Shown piece after piece: positions 33,692 to 42,048 of a stretch of 42,048 nucleotides of DNA. The position numbers and the translations under genes were made by a program. The notes beneath the pieces were generated by a model. It searched no databases. It was not told the DNA's origin and was given only the letters and a program-made list of their open reading frames with translations. The stretch covers positions 1-42,048 of the forward strand of contig DASYXT010000070.1 in the NCBI GenBank assembly GCA_035934555.1, in the 5' to 3' direction. Source of the stretch: DASYXT01 sp035934555. GTDB lineage: Bacteria; Verrucomicrobiota; Verrucomicrobiia; Limisphaerales; UBA8199. Position 1 is the stretch's first letter. Each line of letters begins with the position of its first letter.

Positions 33692-34277
33692 CGGGCTCAA
33701 TTTTGCGGATGAAGCGAGCTGGGTTGCCCGCCACTATCGTGTAGGGCGGCACATCTTTATGTACAACCGACCGGGCGCCAATGATCGCCCCCTCACCAAT
33801 CTTCACGCCCGGCAAAATGCAGCAGTCGAATCCGACCCAGACATTGCGCCCGATGCTGATTGGGCGTGCCGCCCCAGAGCGAGGTGGATGCGCTTGCCCT
33901 GACTGTGCAGCGGCTTTCAGGGCCCGCCGCCGCGCCGCCGGTTCCAACGGCAACCGGTAACTGTCCATCAGAACGACGTTCCAGGAAATGAGCGCGTACT
34001 CGCCAATCTCAATTTGCGCATCGCACATGATCCACGCGCCATGGACCAGGGCAAACTTGCCAATGTCCACCCGGCCGCGCGGGCCAACATCAAACATGGT
34101 GCCGAGATAGACGGTCGCGCCCCGCCCAATACGCACGCCGGCCGCAGCCTCGCTGCGAAAATGCAGGAAACTATAAGTGGTTTCAAGGTAAGCCCTGGAA
34201 TGCAGAGCCACATTGCGCGGGACGGTGCCCGGATACCAATCCCAAGCCAGGGAGCGCTTGGCACTCAGCAGGCTCAT
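33663..34277 (-). CDS. Hexapeptide-repeat acyltransferase (first in map order)
   Basis: A 204-residue left-handed beta-helix protein. The middle and C-terminal parts carry hexapeptide repeats (IGRGATVYLGTMFDVG, 'IGRNVWVGFDCCILPGVKIG', 'IGARSVVHKDVPPYTI'), ending in 'VAGNPARFIRKI' as in sugar O-acetyltransferases of the LacA/CysE/NodL kind. It probably adds acetyl or another acyl group to a sugar or lipid intermediate. It overlaps the neighbouring acyltransferase by four bases, so they are translationally coupled. Confidence 0.85.
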   Translation of the reverse strand: MSLLSAKRSLAWDWYPGTVPRNVALHSRAYLETTYSFLHFRSEAAAGVRIGRGATVYLGTMFDVGPRGRVDIGKFALVHGAWIMCDAQIEIGEYALISWNVVLMDSYRLPLEPAARRRALKAAAQSGQAHPPRSGAARPISIGRNVWVGFDCCILPGVKIGEGAIIGARSVVHKDVPPYTIVAGNPARFIRKIEPDDQPSAPSP

Positions 34278-34861
34278 ACTTTTCCGACCAGTTGCGCCGG
34301 GTTGCCCAGCACACGTGAGCGAACCGGCACTGAGCGCGTCACCAGCGCACCAGGCTCAATAAATGAGCCGGCGCCGATGCGCACGCCTTTGAGGATAGTC
34401 ACGCTGGGCCCGATCCAAACATCATCTTCAATGATCACGGGCTTAGTGGTAATGGCTGGACGCCGCGACTGCTTGCCCAGCGGTGAGCAGGCTACCGCAT
34501 CCCGAATGCGCGCCGCAGGGGAGATGGGGTGAAAGTCGCTGTCGGCAATCGTCGTGTTCCAACCAATCACCACATAACTGCCGATTTCCAACTGTTCTTC
34601 GCAGAGCAGAATGGCATTGGTGAAGTAGCAGTAATCGCCAATTCGGACCCGGGCCGCCTCGCCCAAGGCGAAGTGGACGCCGTCCATGGTCGAGTGCTCG
34701 CCGATGGTCAGTGCCAATGGCGCTTTGCTGTGAAACCGCAGGAACGGCCGCTCGCCATTGACCACCGTGGTGCGGCCAACCTGGACATTGGCCGGGAAGA
34801 CCATCTGGGGGTACTTGCCCGCGTGATTCAAACGATTGTTTCTGGACACCTTAGTGCTCAA
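34274..34861 (-). CDS. Hexapeptide-repeat acyltransferase (second in map order)
   Basis: A 195-residue left-handed beta-helix protein with repeats such as 'IGDYCYFTNAILLCEE' and 'IEDDVWIGPSVTILKGVRIG', ending 'VLGNPAQLVGKV'. It has the same layout as its downstream neighbour, but the two differ over most positions, so they are older paralogues. Two acyltransferases in a row suggest two acylation sites or two acyl acceptors. It overlaps the ABC transporter stop by about 11 bases. Confidence 0.85.
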   Translation of the reverse strand: MSTKVSRNNRLNHAGKYPQMVFPANVQVGRTTVVNGERPFLRFHSKAPLALTIGEHSTMDGVHFALGEAARVRIGDYCYFTNAILLCEEQLEIGSYVVIGWNTTIADSDFHPISPAARIRDAVACSPLGKQSRRPAITTKPVIIEDDVWIGPSVTILKGVRIGAGSFIEPGALVTRSVPVRSRVLGNPAQLVGKV

Positions 34862-36707
34862 TGGTCATTTCCTCAGTCCGGCCGCTGGCTTGTTCCTCGA
34901 ATTGCAGCCGATGCAGTTGGGCGTAAAGCTCGCCGCGCGCAAGCAGTTCCTCCTGAGTGCCGCATTCCCGGACGCGCCCTTCCTGCAGGACTGCGATGCG
35001 GTCCGCACAGCGAACGGTAGAAAGCCGATGGGCAATGATGATGGTGGTGCGGTTCTTCATCAGCCGTTCCAGGGCCTGTAGCAAGGCTTCTTCGGTCTGG
35101 GCGTCCAGCGCGCTGGTGGGTTCGTCCAGAACCAGCACCGGGGCGTCCTTCAGGAAGGCGCGGGCGATGGCGACGCGCTGGCGCTGGCCGCTGGAAAGCG
35201 TGGCGCCGCGCTCGGCCACCTGCGTCTCATAAGCTTGCGGAAGGCGGCTGATGAACTCATGAGCCCCCGCGGCGCGGGCCGCTTGTTCAATTTCCTCTTG
35301 CGCAGCGTCGGGGCGGCCGTAGGCAATATTCTCGCGGATGCTGGCGGCGAACAGAATGGGCTCCTGCGTCACCAGCGCCATATTGCTGCGCAGACTGCTC
35401 AGCGCCAGTCCTTTGATCTCATACCCATCGAGCGTGATTCGGCCCTGCGCCGGATCGTAGAAACGCAGCAGCAACCCTGCGAGCGTGGTTTTGCCGGCGC
35501 CGGAAGGTCCGACGAGCGCCAGGCTGGAGCCGGCGGGAATGCACAGGCTGATGTCGCGCAGCACCGCAAGGCCCGGTTTGTAGGCGAAGGAAACGGCGTC
35601 GAAAATCAGTTCACCGCGCACTCTGCCAGGCAGCCTCGTCGCATTGGGGGCTTCGGCTACCTCGGGTGTCCAGTCCAAAACGGCCAGCACGCGCCGTGCG
35701 CCAGCAGCAGCGTTTTGCAGAGCCCCGGCGGTGTACGCCAGCGTCTCCAGCGGTTTGAACACCATGGCGACGTAGCTGACCAACAGCACTAGGTCACCCG
35801 CCGTCAGGCGGCCTTGCATCACCCCACGGGCCCCGATCCAAATCACCGCGGCGGTGCCGCCGGCTAGAATTAACCCTACTAGCGCTTGGGAAGCGGTTTG
35901 AACCACCGTTAAACGCAGGTTGGCAGCGAGGCTGGCGCTGGCTTGAGTGCGAAAGCGCGCACTTTCATATTGCTCGCGTCCGTAGGCCTGGACCGTGCGA
36001 ATCCCGGTGAGGGTCTCCTGGACGCGCGAGCTGACCAGGCTCTCGTGTTCGTGCACTTTTGTGCTCTGTTCGGCCATGGGCTTGTCCAGGGTGCGAATCA
36101 ACAGCAGCAGAGGCACGGCAACGCCGAGGGCCGCAAGGGCCAGGCGCCAATCACGGCTGAGCAGGACCACCGCAATTCCCGCCAGCGTGGTGCCAGCAGT
36201 CAGGCCTGGGATCAGACCCTCACTGAAGATCGCCTGCAAACAATAGCTGTCCCACGTGATCCGATAGAGCGAATCGCCCACCGCACGGCTCTCATGAAAG
36301 CTCAACGAGAGCCGCTGCACGTGATCGAACAAACCACAGCGGAGCTTGAACACCATGCGCAATGCGACAGCATTGAGAAGGTAAGCACTCAATAGATTGA
36401 GCAAACCCATCATCAATTCGATCAGCAGCAGCGCCAGGCAAAGCAGCCCCAGCAAACCGAGCTTGCTGTAATGCTGCGTGAGCCAATCGAAGCCCGGCTG
36501 GTTGCCCACCACATGGTCCAGCACCAGTTTCAACGGCCAGGGTTGGAGCAACGCCGCGCCGGAAGCACCCAGCACCAGGACAAACCCAAGCAGCACCGGC
36601 CGGATTTCCCCAGGCAAATAGCGGCCCAATAAGCGCGCCGTGACTCGCCACGTGCCAATAATCTGCACGCAGGGCAAAATCTCGCTGGCCACTGGTTCAC
36701 CATTCAT
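34851..36707 (-). CDS. ABC transporter with fused membrane and ATPase domains (MsbA-like exporter)
   Basis: A 618-residue half-transporter. Six membrane helices occupy about residues 30-320. The nucleotide-binding domain has Walker A GPSGAGKTT (400-408), signature LSSGQ (504-508), Walker B with catalytic Glu in VLVLDEPTSALD (524-535) and the H-loop AHRLS (from 558). It should work as a homodimer that flips a lipid or lipid-linked sugar outward. Its start overlaps the GH-GT2 stop as ATGA (36704-36707), so the two products may cooperate in making and exporting one polymer. Confidence 0.93.
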   Translation of the reverse strand: MNGEPVASEILPCVQIIGTWRVTARLLGRYLPGEIRPVLLGFVLVLGASGAALLQPWPLKLVLDHVVGNQPGFDWLTQHYSKLGLLGLLCLALLLIELMMGLLNLLSAYLLNAVALRMVFKLRCGLFDHVQRLSLSFHESRAVGDSLYRITWDSYCLQAIFSEGLIPGLTAGTTLAGIAVVLLSRDWRLALAALGVAVPLLLLIRTLDKPMAEQSTKVHEHESLVSSRVQETLTGIRTVQAYGREQYESARFRTQASASLAANLRLTVVQTASQALVGLILAGGTAAVIWIGARGVMQGRLTAGDLVLLVSYVAMVFKPLETLAYTAGALQNAAAGARRVLAVLDWTPEVAEAPNATRLPGRVRGELIFDAVSFAYKPGLAVLRDISLCIPAGSSLALVGPSGAGKTTLAGLLLRFYDPAQGRITLDGYEIKGLALSSLRSNMALVTQEPILFAASIRENIAYGRPDAAQEEIEQAARAAGAHEFISRLPQAYETQVAERGATLSSGQRQRVAIARAFLKDAPVLVLDEPTSALDAQTEEALLQALERLMKNRTTIIIAHRLSTVRCADRIAVLQEGRVRECGTQEELLARGELYAQLHRLQFEEQASGRTEEMTIEH

Positions 36708-39328
36708 AGGCTGGCCTCGGAGAGAATGGAGGGCGAAACATTCGCGGCGTCCTTGGCCCGCGACTCAACCGATAAGATTTGAGTATCCACAGGCGAGGAA
36801 GGCCGCTGTTGGATGGGCATCGCCCGACGCAACGCCGCCATGGCGCTGCCGGCTTCATAAAGAGTTCGACCCACCAGCAGGATGGCGGGAAGATTAAGCA
36901 GTGCCCAACTCGCCCACTCCAAGTGCAACGCCGCAATCATCGCCAGGCTGCTGCACAAAGCCGCCAGGACCAGCACCGCCGGTTTGCCCATCGGCCAAAG
37001 CCGCAGCCGCACGAATTGGCGCCCCTGGCCGTGCTCTTCAACCACCATCAACAGCCGCGCACTGCCCAGCAGCCCGCCGCGCACTTCCAAGTCCCAGCGA
37101 TCATAATCGCCCCCGCGCACAACCGCCGCACCGTTGCCGCGCAGGGAGTATTCCAATAGCTTCAGCCGTTGCTCGGCGCTCTGCCAGTGCCCCTCGCTCC
37201 AGAGAGTGAAAGAATTTGGCAACGGCAGCATGGGCCGGCGCGCGCCGCGGCTGCGCCAGGGCGTCAACCCAAACACCAATCGGCCCAACAAACGCGCGGC
37301 TGGTTGCAAAAAGTGAAGGGAAGCTGTGCCGAGAGCCAGGCTGGCTTTGCGCAGTGGTCCAGCGTGAGGGTTGCGAGAGACGGCACGAATTCCGCTGATC
37401 GCGGCATGAAGCAAGGGCGGAATAAACGCCAGCACCAACAGCGCCGCCAAGTACCGCAACGGGGCGTAAAAGAAGCCCGAAAGTGAAAGCAACGCCAGCG
37501 CGCCGATTACCAGATACCACTCCGGCAGCATCAGTATGGAGGCCAACATCCCGGGGCGCGCGTCATAGACCGATTGAAACAGCGCCGTGCCCCAGGTGCC
37601 ATGATAAATCCGCCGCTGACTCCAGCCTGACGCGCCGAGCAGCGTTTTGGCGTACAGCCGGCCCGACCAGGTGGTGTGCCCGACCGCGTTATATTTCTCC
37701 GGCCACTTTTTTTCCAGCATGGCTTCGGCTTTGCCGTAATTGAACTGCTGGCGCCAGTAACCCCGAACCGTGCCGCGCCGATGATGCCAAACCATTGCCG
37801 CCGGATGAAATCCCAACCTCCACCCTTGCTGCTGCAGACGCCAGCATAGGTCCACATCATCGCCGGCAATGCGGAATTGCGCATCGAACCCGCCGACCGC
37901 GGCCAGACAGGCCTTGCGAAAGGCCATGTTGCAACCGGGCAAATGTTCTGCCTCACGCTCGGTCAGCAGCACATGAGTCGGATTGCCGGGCGATTGGTCC
38001 ACGCACTGAGCAACAAACCCGTCGCCTGGCCAGGCAATATTCGGACCCCCTACCCCGGCAAAATCTCCTTCCAGGAAAGTCGAGGCAAGGTACCTGAGCC
38101 AGTGCGGGTCGGGCGACGCATCATCATCCAGATATGCTATCAACTCGCCTTGGGCAGCTCGCCAGCCGATGTTGCGCGCCCGGCTCAGGCCGCCATTGGG
38201 AGTTCGGAGCAAACGCACACCAAACCGCTCAGCAATAGCCGGAACATTATCGGTCGAGCCGTCATCGACGACGATGGTCTCGAACGACGGATAATCGAGG
38301 CGGCGAATTCCTTCCAGGCAGTTCGCCAAGGTCTGGCCCCCATTGTAGCTGCACACGACCACGGAAGCCGACGGCCAGCTCCGCTCCCGGGCAAAAGGCG
38401 CGCGGCTAAACACCCGCGCCGCCTGGGCCAGCGCCGGCTTGGGTGCCCGGCTGCGCGAGGTCAGGCCAAATCGCCAGTCGCGTATCTCTTCCCCGCCGCG
38501 GTACCATTCGTCGGTCCAGGAAAAGAGAAACAAACCGGCGCAACCGGCTTCGAAGGTGAGTTGGGTTTGCCAGGCGAGCGTTTGGGCCTGGCCGCTTTCG
38601 CCATTGCGCAGACTGTCCAAGCCCAACTCGCCCATCACCAGGGGGCGATCGCCCGCACTGTTCTGCAATCGGGCCAAGTAAGCCGCCAGCTTCGGCTCGG
38701 ACTCCAGATACACGTTGAAGGAGACAAAATCCAGAAAGGGCAGTTCGAGATATTCTGTGGAGGGATAATTGACGTAGGTGAGCAGCCCCGCGGGGTCTCG
38801 GTTGCGTGCGGCCTCAGCGAGCCGGCGCAGGTACTGCTCGATGCGGTGGTGCCCATACCAACGCACGACCGCAGCAGGAATCTCGTTGCCGATCGCATAA
38901 CCCAGCACCGCCGGGTGAGCAGCACATTGGCAGACGCCCGCCTCAACCCGCCGTTGAATGTCTGCCATTTGTTTGCGGCTCGAGAGAAAGGTGACGTGCT
39001 GTTCCCAGGGCAATCCCACTAACACACGCAACGAACAGCCCTGGGCCAGGTCAAGCAGCCAGCGCGGCGGGACCGTATAAGTGCGCACCGCGTTGAAGCC
39101 ATGCTCCCGCATCAGAGAAAAGTCTGCCATCACCTCCCGGGGGGTGTGGTACTCGCAGCCGTCGGGCTCCGGTTGGAATGGCCCATAGGTCGCTCCGCGC
39201 ACCAGGAGTTTTTGTCCGCCGACGAAGAGGAACTTGCCGCTGGTGATCGGCCGATTTGTGAGTGGAACCGGCGGCGGCCCCGCGCGCGGCATCTGCACCG
39301 CCTGGGTGGTAATGCACTCGTTGTTCAT
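36704..39328 (-). CDS. Glycoside hydrolase domain fused to a family 2 glycosyltransferase
   Basis: An 874-residue protein. Residues about 30-310 form a TIM-barrel glycoside hydrolase domain of the GH2/GH5 clan: IGNEIP carries the acid/base Glu149 and VMGELGLD the nucleophile Glu234. Residues about 320-560 are a GT2 domain: ASVVVCSYNGG (321-331), VDDGSTD (354-360), DDDASPD (401-407) and GDDVDLCWR further on. Three or more membrane helices and a basic tail follow. No signal peptide precedes the hydrolase domain, so its side of the membrane is unclear. It overlaps both neighbours by four bases. Confidence 0.88.
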   Translation of the reverse strand: MNNECITTQAVQMPRAGPPPVPLTNRPITSGKFLFVGGQKLLVRGATYGPFQPEPDGCEYHTPREVMADFSLMREHGFNAVRTYTVPPRWLLDLAQGCSLRVLVGLPWEQHVTFLSSRKQMADIQRRVEAGVCQCAAHPAVLGYAIGNEIPAAVVRWYGHHRIEQYLRRLAEAARNRDPAGLLTYVNYPSTEYLELPFLDFVSFNVYLESEPKLAAYLARLQNSAGDRPLVMGELGLDSLRNGESGQAQTLAWQTQLTFEAGCAGLFLFSWTDEWYRGGEEIRDWRFGLTSRSRAPKPALAQAARVFSRAPFARERSWPSASVVVCSYNGGQTLANCLEGIRRLDYPSFETIVVDDGSTDNVPAIAERFGVRLLRTPNGGLSRARNIGWRAAQGELIAYLDDDASPDPHWLRYLASTFLEGDFAGVGGPNIAWPGDGFVAQCVDQSPGNPTHVLLTEREAEHLPGCNMAFRKACLAAVGGFDAQFRIAGDDVDLCWRLQQQGWRLGFHPAAMVWHHRRGTVRGYWRQQFNYGKAEAMLEKKWPEKYNAVGHTTWSGRLYAKTLLGASGWSQRRIYHGTWGTALFQSVYDARPGMLASILMLPEWYLVIGALALLSLSGFFYAPLRYLAALLVLAFIPPLLHAAISGIRAVSRNPHAGPLRKASLALGTASLHFLQPAARLLGRLVFGLTPWRSRGARRPMLPLPNSFTLWSEGHWQSAEQRLKLLEYSLRGNGAAVVRGGDYDRWDLEVRGGLLGSARLLMVVEEHGQGRQFVRLRLWPMGKPAVLVLAALCSSLAMIAALHLEWASWALLNLPAILLVGRTLYEAGSAMAALRRAMPIQQRPSSPVDTQILSVESRAKDAANVSPSILSEASL

Positions 39329-40629
39329 GGAAGCAACTGCGCGCGGTAAAAGCGCTGCGCGCCTACCCTGCTCGGGTCGGTGATATTGGTTGAGGTCGAA
39401 GTGAGTGTGTTAGTAAGCAGCGAGGCCCAGTTCACCAGATTCGATGAAGCCAGCAACGCGAAGCGCTGCCCGATCGAGCCTTGCACCGTCACTTGGAATT
39501 GTCCGCCCGCCAGCACCAGCGGGGAGCTGAGCGTAATGGAAGCTTGGGTGGGAGTGAGCAAATAGGCATGATATTGTCCGTCGGCGCGGTAACCGGAGCC
39601 GGCGATTTGGCCGGCGTCGTTGATGGCGTCGGCGGAAGCCAGGTTGGTCCAACCGGATGAAGGGGGAATCAGCGCGGTCAGGTTCACCATAGTCGAGCCG
39701 CTGTAAACAAACGCGTTAGCCACTTCGTTAGTATCGGTGGCGTAACCGACGATCACGCCGGCGCTGTTGATCGCGCTGGCGCTGCTGGTGCTGCCGCCTA
39801 GTGTTGGCAGGCTGTTCATCACGCCATTGCTATAGACAAAACCTCGCAGATAGCTCACACCGCCGATGACCTGCTCGGCTTCACCCACGACCACCCCGGA
39901 GTCGTTTATCCCTTTGGCGCTGCTATAACCACCGCCCAACGTGCCCAGGTCTCTCATGGCCCCGCTGCTGTACAGAAACGCGTGCACGTTCGTCACGCCC
40001 TGGCTGACTACGTCGGACTCGCCCACAATCAGCCCTTGAGAATTGATGGCGGTGCCGCTGCTGTAATCGCCACCCAGTACCCCCAAATCGACCTTGGCAC
40101 CCCCGCTGTATAACACCCCATCGACCGCGCCGGAGGCCAAGGAAACGCTCGACTCGCCCACAATTTGCCCGGACCGGTTAATCGCATGAGCGCTGCTGTA
40201 GGTGCCCCCGATCGTACCCAGGTTGAGCATGGCCCCATTGGTGTAAATAAAGCCATAAGTGTCGATGCCCTGATTGGATTCACCCACCGCCAGGTTTGTT
40301 TCGTTCACGCCATAAGCCACGGCGTAGGGGCTCCCGCCGAGATGACCCAGGTCAGTCATAATGCCATTGCTGTACATAAACGCGGCAACGTAGATCGAGT
40401 TGGTGGGCTCGTATTCCCCCACCACAACCCCATACCGGTTCATTCCGTGGGCTTCGCTATAGCTCCAGGAATCCAAACCCAAGTCCGTCAGCCCATAGCT
40501 TTGTCCCAACGCATTTAGACTGGGAATGGTTGCCAGGAGCAGCAGGCATAAGAGCACTCCTGCCAGGCGGCTTAGTTCGGGAAGACCTTCAGGGCGAAAA
40601 AACCGCCGGAATCGAGATTGGCACTTCAT
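39325..40629 (-). CDS. Exported HAF-repeat protein, first gene of the polysaccharide operon
   Basis: A 434-residue protein with an N-terminal signal segment (about 20-42, LLCLLLLATIPSLNALG). Seven or so repeats of about 45 residues follow, each with 'DLGTLGGxYSSAxxIN' and 'GxVVGES' elements, the HAF extracellular repeat. A Ser/Thr-rich C-terminal domain with 'FALLASSNLVNWASL' resembles the terminal domain often found on exported verrucomicrobial proteins. It is probably a secreted beta-propeller. Its stop overlaps the start of the GH-GT2 gene as ATGA (39325-39328), an unexpected coupling to a polysaccharide enzyme. Confidence 0.85.
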   Translation of the reverse strand: MKCQSRFRRFFRPEGLPELSRLAGVLLCLLLLATIPSLNALGQSYGLTDLGLDSWSYSEAHGMNRYGVVVGEYEPTNSIYVAAFMYSNGIMTDLGHLGGSPYAVAYGVNETNLAVGESNQGIDTYGFIYTNGAMLNLGTIGGTYSSAHAINRSGQIVGESSVSLASGAVDGVLYSGGAKVDLGVLGGDYSSGTAINSQGLIVGESDVVSQGVTNVHAFLYSSGAMRDLGTLGGGYSSAKGINDSGVVVGEAEQVIGGVSYLRGFVYSNGVMNSLPTLGGSTSSASAINSAGVIVGYATDTNEVANAFVYSGSTMVNLTALIPPSSGWTNLASADAINDAGQIAGSGYRADGQYHAYLLTPTQASITLSSPLVLAGGQFQVTVQGSIGQRFALLASSNLVNWASLLTNTLTSTSTNITDPSRVGAQRFYRAQLLP

Positions 40630-40697
40630 ATCAGGCTAAGAATGGACAGGACTAGGGCGCGTCCGTTCTCGGCAAGGCTCAAGGTGTGGGCGGCGCG

Positions 40698-41630
40698 TCA
40701 CTGCTGTAAACCGGTGGTGTGGCTCTGAAGCCACGCGATATCGGGATCGTTCGCACACGATTGGTTTTTCACCACAGGCACACCCGTGAGCATCGGCGGA
40801 TAGGTGCGTGGGTCCCGCCACTTGTGGATTTCGGCATGACCGTCGGCAAAGGAAATGCTCCCGGCATGGTTATGATAACTGCCAGGGATATCCACCAGCA
40901 TTGCTGAGGCGCCCTGGTGGACCATATCCACCGCGAACCATCCGTCATTAATGCTGTCTTCCCGCTCATCCAGAAAAACCCAGGTGTCGGCTGGCCCTGG
41001 TTGTTGCAGGTCACCCATTTTGAAATTGAGTTTGTACAGCGGCGGCGCCGCCGGTTCACCCCAGTCGCGCGTATCGTACCCGACCCAGCCGTTCATCGAC
41101 ATCGTTCGCACGCGCACATAGGTAAGGCCATTGTAGGTGACCTGGCTGTGATCCGCCGGACAATGGTAAATCCCCGCGCTTCGCGAATACGGGCCGAGCG
41201 ACCCAAATGCGGCATAACCCTGTCCGACTAACAAATCGGTGTTGGTATCATCCGATAGCGAAGCCGCATCGGTCGAGTAGCTCATGTTTCCGGCTACCCA
41301 GGCAGGATTGTCCAAGTCTTTGCCTTCGTTGCCAAGATCGCTGTTTGGCGCAAGGAAGTCGGAATAATCATGACTGTACATTGCCCAAGCCGTCGTAAGT
41401 TGTTTGAGATTTCCCATGCAGTAGGCGCCCTGGGCTTTCATTTTGGCCACGACCAGCGCTGGCAGCAGCAAACTGGCGAGGATCGCGATGATAGCAATGA
41501 CCACCAGCAGCTCAATCAGGGTAAAGCCCGGTTGCTTATCCTTATTATCACCCTGACTATGGTAAGAAAGACAGGAATCCCCCTCCTGGAAGCACAGCAT
41601 TTTCATATTTCGTGGCTGAACAGTTTTCAT
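40698..41630 (-). CDS. Prepilin-type N-terminal cleavage/methylation domain protein
   Basis: A 310-residue protein started at ATG 41630, with GAGAAGG (41645-41639) eight bases upstream. An unusually long leader of about 34 residues precedes the prepilin signal QPGFTLIELLVVIAIIAI, with cleavage expected after Gly and Glu at +5. The periplasmic domain has 'TMSMNGWVGYD', 'DEREDSINDGWF' and 'FADGHAEIHKWRD', the same blocks as the protein at 10994-11770. It is a distant paralogue of that one. It lies 68 bases upstream of the HAF-repeat gene on the same strand and may be co-transcribed with the polysaccharide operon. Confidence 0.85.
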   Translation of the reverse strand: MKTVQPRNMKMLCFQEGDSCLSYHSQGDNKDKQPGFTLIELLVVIAIIAILASLLLPALVVAKMKAQGAYCMGNLKQLTTAWAMYSHDYSDFLAPNSDLGNEGKDLDNPAWVAGNMSYSTDAASLSDDTNTDLLVGQGYAAFGSLGPYSRSAGIYHCPADHSQVTYNGLTYVRVRTMSMNGWVGYDTRDWGEPAAPPLYKLNFKMGDLQQPGPADTWVFLDEREDSINDGWFAVDMVHQGASAMLVDIPGSYHNHAGSISFADGHAEIHKWRDPRTYPPMLTGVPVVKNQSCANDPDIAWLQSHTTGLQQ

Positions 41631-41915
41631 GTAACACACCTTCTCAACCGATTCAATGGCAACTGCCCCTGATGCGCAGAACGGGGTCGCATTATATCCG
41701 AGTTGCTAGCAACGCGCGTGCCAATACGCGCTGGCGCAAACCGTTTTCAAAACCTCGGAAGCGCTTCAGCAGCAGCAGGAAAGCCCTTGCCCGGAAACTC
41801 TCAGCGCGGAGTGCGACGCCGGAGTACAGAGCAATCAGAATCTGAAGTACATGTTAAGTGGCGAGCCGCACGTCATGGATTCAGGGAAAGTGCGGACCTC
41901 ATTGGATCAATGTCA

Positions 41916-42048
41916 CTAGGATTCGACATTGGTTTTGGCGAGGTTTTTGCGGGCGGCTGCTCTGGAGCCGACGAGTTTGGGCACGTCACTGGCGAAATGG
42001 CGGATGGCCCGCGGTTCAGAGGGGCGCGGCTTGCGGCGCTTTGGCTGA
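41916..42048 (-). CDS. C-terminal end of an unidentified protein (runs off the right edge)
   Basis: On the minus strand an open frame enters from the right edge and ends at TAG 41918-41916, giving about 43 residues that include 'SEPRAIRHFASDVPKLV' and end 'NLAKTNVES'. The composition is basic and plausible for a protein tail, but no family is recognised and no start lies in the window. It may be a chance frame. Confidence 0.3.
   Translation of the reverse strand, partial: QPKRRKPRPSEPRAIRHFASDVPKLVGSRAAARKNLAKTNVES

Overview
The window reads as a chromosomal piece of a GC-rich, diderm (two-membrane) bacterium, most likely a verrucomicrobiote of the Pedosphaera/Limisphaerales type. That assignment is inference. 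It rests on two stand-alone prepilin-like proteins with a conserved 'FADGHAE' C-terminal block, a HAF-repeat exported protein, a proline/alanine-rich 'NIPN...KKETVRINLPPK' protein, and a high load of short palindromic intergenic repeats. No tRNA, rRNA or CRISPR array was found.

Layout, left to right. (1) 1-671: the 5' end of a group II intron on the minus strand, cutting into the 3' end of a YdeI/OmpD-associated-type gene. (2) 981-7500: a plus-strand redox operon with two successive sets of tetraheme cytochrome c, Tat-exported four-cluster ferredoxin and NrfD-type quinone-interacting membrane protein. The second NrfD protein carries a cyclic-nucleotide-binding domain between its membrane halves. 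A 151-residue protein of unknown function follows. (3) 7732-10719: ferrous iron uptake genes, namely a cysteine-rich FeoA-like protein, FeoA and FeoB. (4) 10994-19607: a pseudopilin, then minus-strand genes for signal peptidase I, LepA, an ECF sigma / membrane protein / bactofilin-RDD operon, a small membrane protein and a stand-alone DGQHR protein. (5) 19854-24301: CysK, a beta-barrel protein, 1.3 kb without genes but dense in hairpins, thioredoxin, a Pro/Ala-rich membrane protein and an RRM protein. (6) 24511-29607: a minus-strand operon holB, O-antigen-ligase-like gene, aroQ, accB, accC. (7) 29778-31499: two 51-bp direct repeats and a decayed RND efflux pump gene. (8) 31586-40629: a tightly overlapping minus-strand polysaccharide operon (HAF-repeat protein, glycoside hydrolase-GT2 fusion, ABC exporter, two hexapeptide acyltransferases, a glycosyltransferase-like protein, then a YdjC-type deacetylase). 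(9) 40698-41630: a second pseudopilin, and at the right edge the tail of an unidentified minus-strand frame.

How the genes may work together. The redox operon probably moves electrons between the quinone pool and periplasmic cytochromes, as Hmc/Dsr/Cbc-type complexes do. No catalytic molybdopterin subunit lies in the window, so direction and substrate are open. Its position just before feoAB could be iron-related or chance. The 31.6-40.6 kb operon has the parts to build, modify and export a surface polysaccharide.

The most unusual items are the NrfD/cyclic-nucleotide-binding fusion, the hairpin-dense gene-free block with a rod-shaped RNA candidate next to trxA, the glycoside hydrolase-GT2 fusion coupled to a HAF-repeat protein, and a palindromic repeat family that has entered reading frames.
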